Positions 1 through 15,000 of a DNA stretch of 64,000 nucleotides are shown here, in pieces (the stretch's first letter is position 1; every line of letters starts with the position of its first letter). The position numbers and the translations under genes are program-made. Under the pieces are notes generated by a model. It worked only from the letters and a program-made list of their open reading frames with translations, was not told where the DNA came from and did no database searches. Origin of the DNA: Loxodes magnus (Eukaryota > Ciliophora > Karyorelictea > Loxodida > Loxodidae); contig CAMPDV010000137.1 of the NCBI GenBank assembly GCA_946699065.1, forward strand, positions 186,001-250,000, given 5' to 3'.

Positions 1-3000
1 CCCGATACGATGAACTCTGAATCACTGGATATAGCCACAGCATATACATAATGTGTGTGACCACTCATGGTCTTACAGGTACCTGTCTTGACGTTCCATA
101 ATCTCACCGTCTAATCTTAACTTCCCGATACGATGAACTCTGAATCACTGGATATAGCCACAGCATATAAATAATGTGTGTGACCACTCATGGTCTTACA
201 GGTACCTGTCTTGACGTCCCATAGTCTCACCGTATTATCTCTACTTCCCGATACGATGAACTCTGAATCACTGGATATAGCCACAGCATATACATAATGT
301 GTGTGACCACTCATGGTCTTACAGGTACCTGTCTTGACGTCCCATAGTCTCACCGTATTATCTCTACTTCCCGATACGATGAACTCTGAATCACTGGATA
401 TAGCCACAGCATATACCTAACCTGTGTGACCACTCATGGTCTTACAGGTACCTGTCTTGACGTCCCATAGTCTCACCGTATTATCATAACTTCCCGATAC
501 GATGAACTCTGAATCACTGGATATAGCCACAGATCATACATAATGTGTGTGACCACTCATGGTCTTACAGGTACCTGTCTTTACGTTCCATAATCTCACC
601 GTATTATCTCTACTTCCCGATACGATGAACTCTGAATCACTGGATATAGCCACAGCATATACATAATGTGTGTGACCACTCATGGTCTTACAGGTACCTG
701 TCTTGACGTCCCATAATCTCACCGTATTATCTCTACTTCCCGATACGATGAACTCTGAATCACTGGATATAGCCACAGCATATACATAATGTGTGTGACC
801 ACTCATGGTCTTACAGGTACCTGTCTTGACGTCCCATAGTCTCACCGTATTATCATAACTTCCCGATACGATGAACTCTGAATCACTGGATATAGCCACA
901 GCATATACATAATTAGTGTGTGACCACTCATGGTCTTACAGGTACCTGTCTTGACGTCCCATAATCTCACCGTATTATCTCTACTTCCCGATACGATGAA
1001 CTCTGAATCACTGGATATAGCCACAGCATATACATAATGTGTGTGACCACTCATGGTCTTACAGGTACCTGTCTTGACGTCCCATAGTCTCACCGTATTA
1101 TCATAACTTCCCGATACGATGAACTCTGAATCACTGGATATAGCCACAGCATATACATAACTAGTGTGACCACTCATGGTCTTACAGGTACCTGTCTTTA
1201 CGTTCCATAATCTCACCGTATTATCTCTACTTCCCGATACGATGAACTCTGAATCACTGGATATAGCCACAGCATATACATAATGTGTGTGACCACTCAT
1301 GGTCTTACAGGTACCTGTCTTGACGTTCCATAATCTCACCGTATTATCTCTACTTCCCGATACGATGAACTCTGAATCACTGGATATAGCCACAGATCAT
1401 ACATAATGTGTGTGACCACTCATGGTCTTACAGGTACCTGTCTTGACGTCCCATAGTCTCACCGTATAATCATGACTTCCCGATACGATGAACTCTGAAT
1501 CACTGGATATAGCCACAGATCATACATGACTAGTGTGACCACTCATGGTCTTACAGGTACCTGTCTTGACGTCCCATAGTCTCACCGTCTAATCTGCACT
1601 TCCCGATACGATGAACTCTGAATCACTGGATATAGCCACAGATCATACATAATATGTGTGACCACTCATGGTCTTACAGGTACCTGTCTTTACGTTCCAT
1701 AATCTCACCGTCTAATCATAACTTCCCGATACGATGAACTCTGAATCACTGGATATAGCCACAGATCATACATGACTAGTGTGACCACTCATGGTCTTAC
1801 AGGTACCTGTCTTGACGTCCCATAGTCTCACCGTATAATCATGACTTCCCGATACGATGAACTATGAATCACTGGATATAGCCACAGCATATACATAATG
1901 TGTGTGACCACTCATGGTCTTACAGGTACCTGTCTTGACGTCCCATAGTCTCACCGTATTATCATAACTTCCCGATACGATGAACTCTGAATCACTGGAT
2001 ATAGCCACAGCATATACATAATTAGTGTGTGACCACTCATGGTCTTACAGGTACCTGTCTTGACGTCCCATAATCTCACCGTATTATCTCTACTTCCCGA
2101 TACGATGAACTCTGAATCACTGGATATAGCCACAGCATATACATAATGTGTGTGACCACTCATGGTCTTACAGGTACCTGTCTTTACGTTCCATAGTCTC
2201 ACCGTATAATCATAACTTCCCGATACGATGAACTCTGAATCACTGGATATAGCAACAGATCATACATAATGTGTGTGACCACTCATAATCTTACAGGTAC
2301 CTGTCTTTACGTTCCATAATCTCACCGTATTATCTCTACTTCCCGATACGATGAACTCTGAATCACTGGATATAGCCACAGCATATACATAATGTGTGTG
2401 ACCACTCATGGTCTTACAGGTACCTGTCTTGACGTTCCATAATCTCACCGTATTATCTCTACTTCCCGATACGATGAACTCTGAATCACTGGATATAGCC
2501 ACAGATCATACATAATGTGTGTGACCACTCATGGTCTTACAGGTACCTGTCTTGACGTCCCATAGTCTCACCGTATTATCATAACTTCCCGATACGATGA
2601 ACTCTGAATCACTGGATATAGCCACAGCATATACATAACTAGTGTGACCACTCATGGTCTTACAGGTACCTGTCTTGACGTCCCATAATCTCACCGTCTA
2701 ATCTGCACTTCCCGATACGATGAACTCTGAATCACTGGATACAGCCACAGATCATACATAATATGTGTGACCACTCATGGTCTTACAGGTACCTGTCTTT
2801 ACGTTCCATAATCTCACCGTCTAATCATAACTTCCCGATACGATGAACTCTGAATCACTGGATATAGCAACAGATCATACATAATGTGTGTGACCACTCA
2901 TAATCTTACAGGTACCTGTCTTTACGTTCCATAATCTCACCGTATTATCTCTACTTCCCGATACGATGAACTCTGAATCACTGGATATAGCCACAGCATA

Positions 3001-6000
3001 TACATAATGTGTGTGACCACTCATGGTCTTACAGGTACCTGTCTTTACGTTCCATAATCTCACCGTCTAATCATAACTTCCCGATACGATGAACTCTGAA
3101 TCACTGGATATAGCCACAGCATATAATTAATGTGTGTGACCACTCATGGTCTTACAGGTACCTGTCTTGACGTTCCATAATCTCACCGTATTATCTCTAC
3201 TTCCCGATACGATGAACTCTGAATCACTGGATATAGCCACAGATCATACATAATGTGTGTGACCACTCATGGTCTTACAGGTACCTGTCTTGACGTCCCA
3301 TAGTCTCACCGTATTATCATAACTTCCCGATACGATGAACTCTGAATCACTGGATATAGCCACAGCATATACATAACTAGTGTGACCACTCATGGTCTTA
3401 CAGGTACCTGTCTTGACGTCCCATAATCTCACCGTCTAATCTGCACTTCCCGATACGATGAACTCTGAATCACTGGATATAGCCACAGATCATACATAAT
3501 ATGTGTGACCACTCATGGTCTTACAGGTACCTGTCTTTACGTTCCATAATCTCACCGTCTAATCATAACTTCCCGATACGATGAACTCTGAATCACTGGA
3601 TATAGCCACAGCATATACATAATGTGTGTGACCACTCATGGTCTTACAGGTACCTGTCTTTACGTCCCATAATCTCACCGTCTAATCATAACTTCCCGAT
3701 ACGATGAACTCTGAATCACTGGATATAGCCACAGCATATACATAATGTGTGTGACCACTCATGGTCTTACAGGTACCTGTCTTGACGTCCCATAGTCTCA
3801 CCGTATTATCTCTACTTCCCGATACGATGAACTCTGAATCACTGGATATAGCCACAGCATATACATAATGTGTGTGACCACTCATGGTCTTACAGGTACC
3901 TGTCTTGACGTCCCATAGTCTCACCGTATAATCATAACTTCCCGATACGATGAACTCTGAATCACTGGATATAGCCACAGCATATACATAATGTGTGTGA
4001 CCACTCATGGTCTTACAGGTACCTGTCTTTACGTTCCATAATCTCACCGTCTAATCATAACTTCCCGATACGATGAACTCTGAATCACTGGATATAGCCA
4101 CAGCATATACATAATGTGTGTGACCACTCATGGTCTTACAGGTACCTGTCTTGACGTCCCATAGTCTCACCGTCTAATCTTAACTTCCCGATACGATGAA
4201 CTCTGAATCACTGGATATAGCCACAGATCATACATAATGTGTGTGACCACTCATGGTCTTACAGGTACCTGTCTTGACGTCCCATAGTCTCACCGTATTA
4301 TCATAACTTCCCGATACGATGAACTCTGAATCACTGGATATAGCCACAGATCATACATAATATGTGTGACCACTCATGGTCTTACAGGTACCTGTCTTTA
4401 CGTTCCATAATCTCACCGTCTAATCATAACTTCCCGATACGATGAACTCTGAATCACTGGATATAGCCACAGCATATACATAATGTGTGTGACCACTCAT
4501 GGTCTTACAGGTACCTGTCTTTACGTCCCATAATCTCACCGTCTAATCATAACTTCCCGATACGATGAACTCTGAATCACTGGATATAGCCACAGCATAT
4601 ACATAATGTGTGTGACCACTCATGGTCTTACAGGTACCTGTCTTGACGTCCCATAGTCTCACCGTATTATCTCTACTTCCCGATACGATGAACTCTGAAT
4701 CACTGGATATAGCCACAGCATATACATAATGTGTGTGACCACTCATGGTCTTACAGGTACCTGTCTTGACGTCCCATAGTCTCACCGTATTATCATAACT
4801 TCCCGATACGATGAACTCTGAATCACTGGATATAGCCACAGCATATACATAATGTGTGTGACCACTCATGGTCTTACAGGTACCTGTCTTTACGTCCCAT
4901 AATCTCACCGTCTAATCATAACTTCCCGATACGATGAACTCTGAATCACTGGATATAGCCACAGCATATACATAATGTGTGTGACCACTCATGGTCTTAC
5001 AGGTACCTGTCTTGACGTCCCATAGTCTCACCGTATTATCTCTACTTCCCGATACGATGAACTCTGAATCACTGGATATAGCCACAGCATATACATAATT
5101 AGTGTGTGACCACTCATGGTCTTACAGGTACCTGTCTTGACGTCCCATAGTCTCACCGTATAATCATAACTTCCCGATACGATGAACTCTGAATCACTGG
5201 ATATAGCCACAGCATATAATTAATGTGTGTGACCACTCATGGTCTTACAGGTACCTGTCTTTACGTTCCATAATCTCACCGTATTATCTCTACTTCCCGA
5301 TACGATGAACTCTGAATCACTGGATATAGCCACAGCATATACATAATGTGTGTGACCACTCATGGTCTTACAGGTACCTGTCTTGACGTTCCATAATCTC
5401 ACCGTATTATCTCTACTTCCCGATACGATGAACTCTGAATCACTGGATATAGCCACAGATCATACATAATGTGTGTGACCACTCATGGTCTTACAGGTAC
5501 CTGTCTTGACGTCCCATAGTCTCACCGTATTATCATAACTTCCCGATACGATGAACTCTGAATCACTGGATATAGCCACAGCATATACATAATGTGTGTG
5601 ACCACTCATGGTCTTACAGGTACCTGTCTTTACGTTCCATAATCTCACCGTCTAATCATAACTTCACGATACGATGAACTCTGAATCACTGGATATAGCC
5701 ACAGCATATAATTAATGTGTGTGACCACTCATGGTCTTACAGGTACCTGTCTTGACGTTCCATAATCTCACCGTATTATCTCTACTTCCCGATACGATGA
5801 ACTCTGAATCACTGGATATAGCCACAGATCATACATAATGTGTGTGACCACTCATGGTCTTACAGGTACCTGTCTTGACGTTCCATAATCTCACCGTCTA
5901 ATCTTAACTTCCCGATACGATGAACTCTGAATCACTGGATATAGCCACAGCATATACATAATGTGTGTGACCACTCATGGTCTTACAGGTACCTGTCTTG

Positions 6001-9000
6001 ACGTCCCATAGTCTCACCGTATTATCTCTACTTCCCGATACGATGAACTCTGAATCACTGGATATAGCCACAGCATATACATAATGTGTGTGACCACTCA
6101 TGGTCTTACAGGTACCTGTCTTGACGTCCCATAGTCTCACCGTATTATCTCTACTTCCCGATACGATGAACTCTGAATCACTGGATATAGCCACAGCATA
6201 TACATAATGTGTGTGACCACTCATGGTCTTACAGGTACCTGTCTTGACGTCCCATAGTCTCACCGTCTAATCTTAACTTCCCGATACGATGAACTCTGAA
6301 TCACTGGATATAGCCACAGATCATACATAATGTGTGTGACCACTCATGGTCTTACAGGTACCTGTCTTGACGTCCCATAGTCTCACCGTATTATCATAAC
6401 TTCCCGATACGATGAACTCTGAATCACTGGATATAGCCACAGCATATAATTAATGTGTGTGACCACTCATGGTCTTACAGGTACCTGTCTTTACGTTCCA
6501 TAATCTCACCGTATTATCTCTACTTCCCGATACGATGAACTCTGAATCACTGGATATAGCCACAGCATATACATAATGTGTGTGACCACTCATGGTCTTA
6601 CAGGTACCTGTCTTGACGTCCCATAGTCTCACCGTATTATCATAACTTCCCGATACGATGAACTCTGAATCACTGGATATAGCCACAGCATATACATAAT
6701 GTGTGTGACCACTCATGGTCTTACAGGTACCTGTCTTGACGTTCCATAATCTCACCGTCTAATCATAACTTCCCGATACGATGAACTCTGAATCACTGGA
6801 TATAGCAACAGATCATACATAATGTGTGTGACCACTCATAATCTTACAGGTACCTGTCTTTACGTTCCATAATCTCACCGTATTATCTCTACTTCCCGAT
6901 ACGATGAACTCTGAATCACTGGATATAGCCACAGCATATACATAATGTGTGTGACCACTCATGGTCTTACAGGTACCTGTCTTGACGTCCCATAGTCTCA
7001 CCGTATAATCATAACTTCCCGATACGATGAACTCTGAATCACTGGATATAGCCACAGCATATACATAATGTGTGTGACCACTCATGGTCTTACAGGTACC
7101 TGTCTTGACGTCCCATAGTCTCACCGTATTATCTCTACTTCCCGATACGATGAACTCTGAATCACTGGATATAGCCACAGATCATACATAATGTGTGTGA
7201 CCACTCATGGTCTTACAGGTACCTGTCTTGACGTCCCATAGTCTCACCGTATTATCATAACTTCCCGATACGATGAACTCTGAATCACTGGATATAGCCA
7301 CAGCATATACATAACTAGTGTGACCACTCATGGTCTTACAGGTACCTGTCTTGACGTCCCATAATCTCACCGTCTAATCTGCACTTCCCGATACGATGAA
7401 CTCTGAATCACTGGATATAGCCACAGATCATACATAATGTGTGTGACCACTCATGGTCTTACAGGTACCTGTCTTGACGTCCCATAATCTCACCGTCTAA
7501 TCTGCACTTCCCGATACGATGAACTCTGAATCACTGGATATAGCCACAGATCATACATAATATGTGTGACCACTCATGGTCTTACAGGTACCTGTCTTTA
7601 CGTTCCATAATCTCACCGTCTAATCATAACTTCCCGATACGATGAACTCTGAATCACTGGATATAGCCACAGCATATACATAATGTGTGTGACCACTCAT
7701 GGTCTTACAGGTACCTGTCTTGACGTCCCATAGTCTCACCGTATTATCTCTACTTCCCGATACGATGAACTCTGAATCACTGGATATAGCCACAGCATAT
7801 ACATAATGTGTGTGACCACTCATGGTCTTACAGGTACCTGTCTTGACGTCCCATAGTCTCACCGTATTATCATAACTTCCCGATACGATGAACTCTGAAT
7901 CACTGGATATAGCCACAGCATATACATAATGTGTGTGACCACTCATGGTCTTACAGGTACCTGTCTTTACGTCCCATAATCTCACCGTCTAATCATAACT
8001 TCCCGATACGATGAACTCTGAATCACTGGATATAGCCACAGCATATACATAATGTGTGTGACCACTCATGGTCTTACAGGTACCTGTCTTGACGTCCCAT
8101 AGTCTCACCGTATTATCTCTACTTCCCGATACGATGAACTCTGAATCACTGGATATAGCCACAGCATATACATAATTAGTGTGTGACCACTCATGGTCTT
8201 ACAGGTACCTGTCTTGACGTCCCATAGTCTCACCGTATAATCATAACTTCCCGATACGATGAACTCTGAATCACTGGATATAGCCACAGCATATAATTAA
8301 TGTGTGTGACCACTCATGGTCTTACAGGTACCTGTCTTTACGTTCCATAATCTCACCGTATTATCTCTACTTCCCGATACGATGAACTCTGAATCACTGG
8401 ATATAGCCACAGCATATACATAATGTGTGTGACCACTCATGGTCTTACAGGTACCTGTCTTGACGTTCCATAATCTCACCGTATTATCTCTACTTCCCGA
8501 TACGATGAACTCTGAATCACTGGATATAGCCACAGATCATACATAATGTGTGTGACCACTCATGGTCTTACAGGTACCTGTCTTGACGTCCCATAGTCTC
8601 ACCGTATTATCATAACTTCCCGATACGATGAACTCTGAATCACTGGATATAGCCACAGCATATACATAATGTGTGTGACCACTCATGGTCTTACAGGTAC
8701 CTGTCTTTACGTTCCATAATCTCACCGTCTAATCATAACTTCCCGATACGATGAACTCTGAATCACTGGATATAGCCACAGCATATAATTAATGTGTGTG
8801 ACCACTCATGGTCTTACAGGTACCTGTCTTGACGTTCCATAATCTCACCGTATTATCTCTACTTCCCGATACGATGAACTCTGAATCACTGGATATAGCC
8901 ACAGATCATACATAATGTGTGTGACCACTCATGGTCTTACAGGTACCTGTCTTGACGTTCCATAATCTCACCGTCTAATCTTAACTTCCCGATACGATGA

Positions 9001-12000
9001 ACTCTGAATCACTGGATATAGCCACAGCATATACATAATGTGTGTGACCACTCATGGTCTTACAGGTACCTGTCTTGACGTCCCATAGTCTCACCGTATT
9101 ATCTCTACTTCCCGATACGATGAACTCTGAATCACTGGATATAGCCACAGCATATACATAATGTGTGTGACCACTCATGGTCTTACAGGTACCTGTCTTG
9201 ACGTCCCATAGTCTCACCGTATTATCTCAACTTCCCGATACGATGAACTCTGAATCACTGGATATAGCCACAGCATATACATAATGTGTGTGACCACTCA
9301 TGGTCTTACAGGTACCTGTCTTTAGGTTCCATAATCAAACCGTCTAATCATAACTTCCCGATACGATGAACTCTGAATCACTGGATATAGCCACAGCATA
9401 TACATAATGTGTGTGACCACTCATGGTCTTACAGGTACCTGTCTTGACGTCCCATAGTCTCATCTGTCTTATCTCCACTTTCCGATACGATGAACTCTGA
9501 ATCACTGGATATAGCCACAGCACATACATAATGTGTGTGACCACTCATGGTCTTACAGGTACCTGTCTTGACGTCCCATAGTCTCACCGTATAATCTGCA
9601 CTTCCCGATACGATGAACTCTGAATCACTGGATATAGCCACAGCATATACATAATTAGTGTGTGACCACTCATGGTCTTACAGGTACCTGTCTTTACGTT
9701 CCATAATCTCACCGTCTAATCATAACTTCCCGATACGATGAACTCTGAATCACTGGATATAGCCACAGCATATACATAATGTGTGTGACCACTCATGGTC
9801 TTACAGGTACCTGTCTTGACGTCCCATAGTCTCACCGTATTATCATAACTTCCCGATACGATGAACTCTGAATCACTGGATATAGCCACAGCATATACAT
9901 AATGTGTGTGACCACTCATGGTCTTACAGGTACCTGTCTTGACGTTCCATAATCTCACCGTCTAATCATAACTTCCCGATACGATGAACTCTGAATCACT
10001 GGATATAGCAACAGATCATACATAATGTGTGTGACCACTCATAATCTTACAGGTACCTGTCTTTACGTTCCATAATCTCACCGTATTATCTCTACTTCCC
10101 GATACGATGAACTCTGAATCACTGGATATAGCCACAGCATATACATAATGTGTGTGACCACTCATGGTCTTACAGGTACCTGTCTTGACGTCCCATAGTC
10201 TCACCGTATAATCATAACTTCCCGATACGATGAACTCTGAATCACTGGATATAGCCACAGCATATACATAATGTGTGTGACCACTCATGGTCTTACAGGT
10301 ACCTGTCTTGACGTCCCATAGTCTCACCGTATTATCTCTACTTCCCGATACGATGAACTCTGAATCACTGGATATAGCCACAGATCATACATAATGTGTG
10401 TGACCACTCATGGTCTTACAGGTACCTGTCTTGACGTCCCATAGTCTCACCGTATTATCATAACTTCCCGATACGATGAACTCTGAATCACTGGATATAG
10501 CCACAGCATATACATAACTAGTGTGACCACTCATGGTCTTACAGGTACCTGTCTTGACGTCCCATAATCTCACCGTCTAATCTGCACTTCCCGATACGAT
10601 GAACTCTGAATCACTGGATATAGCCACAGATCATACATAATGTGTGTGACCACTCATGGTCTTACAGGTACCTGTCTTGACGTCCCATAATCTCACCGTC
10701 TAATCTGCACTTCCCGATACGATGAACTCTGAATCACTGGATATAGCCACAGATCATACATAATATGTGTGACCACTCATGGTCTTACAGGTACCTGTCT
10801 TTACGTTCCATAATCTCACCGTCTAATCATAACTTCCCGATACGATGAACTCTGAATCACTGGATATAGCCACAGCATATACATAATGTGTGTGACCACT
10901 CATGGTCTTACAGGTACCTGTCTTTACGTCCCATAATCTCACCGTCTAATCATAACTTCCCGATACGATGAACTCTGAATCACTGGATATAGCCACAGCA
11001 TATACATAATGTGTGTGACCACTCATGGTCTTACAGGTACCTGTCTTGACGTCCCATAGTCTCACCGTATTATCTCTACTTCCCGATACGATGAACTCTG
11101 AATCACTGGATATAGCCACAGCATATACATAATGTGTGTGACCACTCATGGTCTTACAGGTACCTGTCTTGACGTCCCATAGTCTCACCGTATTATCATA
11201 ACTTCCCGATACGATGAACTCTGAATCACTGGATATAGCCACAGCATATACATAATGTGTGTGACCACTCATGGTCTTACAGGTACCTGTCTTTACGTCC
11301 CATAATCTCACCGTCTAATCATAACTTCCCGATACGATGAACTCTGAATCACTGGATATAGCCACAGCATATACATAATGTGTGTGACCACTCATGGTCT
11401 TACAGGTACCTGTCTTGACGTCCCATAGTCTCACCGTATTATCTCTACTTCCCGATACGATGAACTCTGAATCACTGGATATAGCCACAGCATATACATA
11501 ATTAGTGTGTGACCACTCATGGTCTTACAGGTACCTGTCTTGACGTCCCATAGTCTCACCGTATAATCATAACTTCCCGATACGATGAACTCTGAATCAC
11601 TGGATATAGCCACAGCATATAATTAATGTGTGTGACCACTCATGGTCTTACAGGTACCTGTCTTTACGTTCCATAATCTCACCGTATTATCTCTACTTCC
11701 CGATACGATGAACTCTGAATCACTGGATATAGCCACAGCATATACATAATGTGTGTGACCACTCATGGTCTTACAGGTACCTGTCTTGACGTTCCATAAT
11801 CTCACCGTATTATCTCTACTTCCCGATACGATGAACTCTGAATCACTGGATATAGCCACAGATCATACATAATGTGTGTGACCACTCATGGTCTTACAGG
11901 TACCTGTCTTGACGTCCCATAGTCTCACCGTATTATCATAACTTCCCGATACGATGAACTCTGAATCACTGGATATAGCCACAGCATATACATAATGTGT

Positions 12001-15000
12001 GTGACCACTCATGGTCTTACAGGTACCTGTCTTTACGTTCCATAATCTCACCGTCTAATCATAACTTCCCGATACGATGAACTCTGAATCACTGGATATA
12101 GCCACAGCATATAATTAATGTGTGTGACCACTCATGGTCTTACAGGTACCTGTCTTGACGTTCCATAATCTCACCGTATTATCTCTACTTCCCGATACGA
12201 TGAACTCTGAATCACTGGATATAGCCACAGATCATACATAATGTGTGTGACCACTCATGGTCTTACAGGTACCTGTCTTGACGTTCCATAATCTCACCGT
12301 CTAATCTTAACTTCCCGATACGATGAACTCTGAATCACTGGATATAGCCACAGCATATACATAATGTGTGTGACCACTCATGGTCTTACAGGTACCTGTC
12401 TTGACGTCCCATAGTCTCACCGTATTATCTCTACTTCCCGATACGATGAACTCTGAATCACTGGATATAGCCACAGCATATACATAATGTGTGTGACCAC
12501 TCATGGTCTTACAGGTACCTGTCTTGACGTCCCATAGTCTCACCGTATTATCTCAACTTCCCGATACGATGAACTCTGAATCACTGGATATAGCCACAGC
12601 ATATACATAATGTGTGTGACCACTCATGGTCTTACAGGTACCTGTCTTTAGGTTCCATAATCAAACCGTCTAATCATAACTTCCCGATACGATGAACTCT
12701 GAATCACTGGATATAGCCACAGCATATACATAATGTGTGTGACCACTCATGGTCTTACAGGTACCTGTCTTGACGTCCCATAGTCTCATCTGTCTTATCT
12801 CCACTTTCCGATACGATGAACTCTGAATCACTGGATATAGCCACAGCACATACATAATGTGTGTGACCACTCATGGTCTTACAGGTACCTGTCTTGACGT
12901 CCCATAGTCTCACCGTATAATCTGCACTTCCCGATACGATGAACTCTGAATCACTGGATATAGCCACAGCATATACATAATTAGTGTGTGACCACTCATG
13001 GTCTTACAGGTACCTGTCTTTACGTTCCATAATCTCACCGTATTATCTCTACTTCCCGATACGATGAACTCTGAATCACTGGATATAGCCACAGCATATA
13101 CATAATGTGTGTGACCACTCATGGTCTTACAGGTACCTGTCTTGACGTCCCATAGTCTCATCTGTCTTATCTCCACTTTCCGATACGATGAACTCTGAAT
13201 CACTGGATATAGCCACAGATCATACATAATATGTGTGACCACTCATGGTCTTACAGGTACCTGTCTTTACGTTCCATAATCTCACCGTCTAATCATAACT
13301 TCCCGATACGATGAACTCTGAATCACTGGATATAGCCACAGCATATACATAATTAGTGTGTGACCACTCATGGTCTTACAGGTACCTGTCTTGACGTCCC
13401 ATAGTCTCACCGTCTAATCTTAACTTCCCGATACGATGAACTCTGAATCACTGGATATAGCCACAGCATATACATAATTAGTGTGTGACCACTCATGGTC
13501 TTACAGGTACCTGTCTTGACGTCCCATAATCTCACCGTATTATCTCTACTTCCCGATACGATGAACTCTGAATCACTGGATATAGCCACAGCATATACAT
13601 AATGTGTGTGACCACTCATGGTCTTACAGGTACCTGTCTTGACGTTCCATAGTCTCACCGTATAATCATAACTTCCCGATACGATGAACTCTGAATCACT
13701 GGATATAGCCACAGCATATACATAATTAGTGTGTGACCACTCATGGTCTTACAGGTACCTGTCTTGACGTCCCATAATCTCACCGTATTATCTCTACTTC
13801 CCGATACGATGAACTCTGAATCACTGGATATAGCCACAGCATATACATAATGTGTGTGACCACTCATGGTCTTACAGGTACCTGTCTTTACGTTCCATAG
13901 TCTCACCGTATAATCATAACTTCCCGATACGATGAACTCTGAATTACTGGATATAGCAACAGATCATACATAATGTGTGTGACCACTCATGGTCTTACAG
14001 GTACCTGTCTTTACGTTCCATAATCTCACCGTATTATCATAACTTCCCGATACGATGAACTCTGAATCACTGGATATAGCCACAGATCATACATAATGTG
14101 TGTGACCACTCATGGTCTTACAGGTACCTGTCTTGACGTCCCATAGTCTCACCGTATTATCATAACTTCCCGATACGATGAACTCTGAATCACTGGATAT
14201 AGCCACAGCATATACATAACTAGTGTGACCACTCATGGTCTTACAGGTACCTGTCTTGACGTCCCATAATCTCACCGTCTAATCTGCACTTCCCGATACG
14301 ATGAACTCTGAATCACTGGATATAGCCACAGATCATACATAATATGTGTGACCACTCATGGTCTTACAGGTACCTGTCTTTACGTTCCATAATCTCACCG
14401 TCTAATCATAACTTCCCGATACGATGAACTCTGAATCACTGGATATAGCCACAGCATATACATAATGTGTGTGACCACTCATGGTCTTACAGGTACCTGT
14501 CTTTACGTCCCATAATCTCACCGTCTAATCATAACTTCCCGATACGATGAACTCTGAATCACTGGATATAGCCACAGCATATACATAATGTGTGTGACCA
14601 CTCATGGTCTTACAGGTACCTGTCTTGACGTCCCATAGTCTCACCGTATTATCTCTACTTCCCGATACGATGAACTCTGAATCACTGGATATAGCCACAG
14701 CATATACATAATGTGTGTGACCACTCATGGTCTTACAGGTACCTGTCTTTACGTTCCATAATCAAACCGTCTAATCATAACTTCCCGATACGATGAACTC
14801 TGAATCACTGGATATAGCCACAGCATATACATAATGTGTGTGACCACTCATGGTCTTACAGGTACCTGTCTTGACGTCCCATAGTCTCACCGTATTATCT
14901 CTACTTCCCGATACGATGAACTCTGAATCACTGGATATAGCCACAGCATTTACACAACTAGTGTGACCACTCATGGTCTTACAGGTACCTGTCTTGACGT

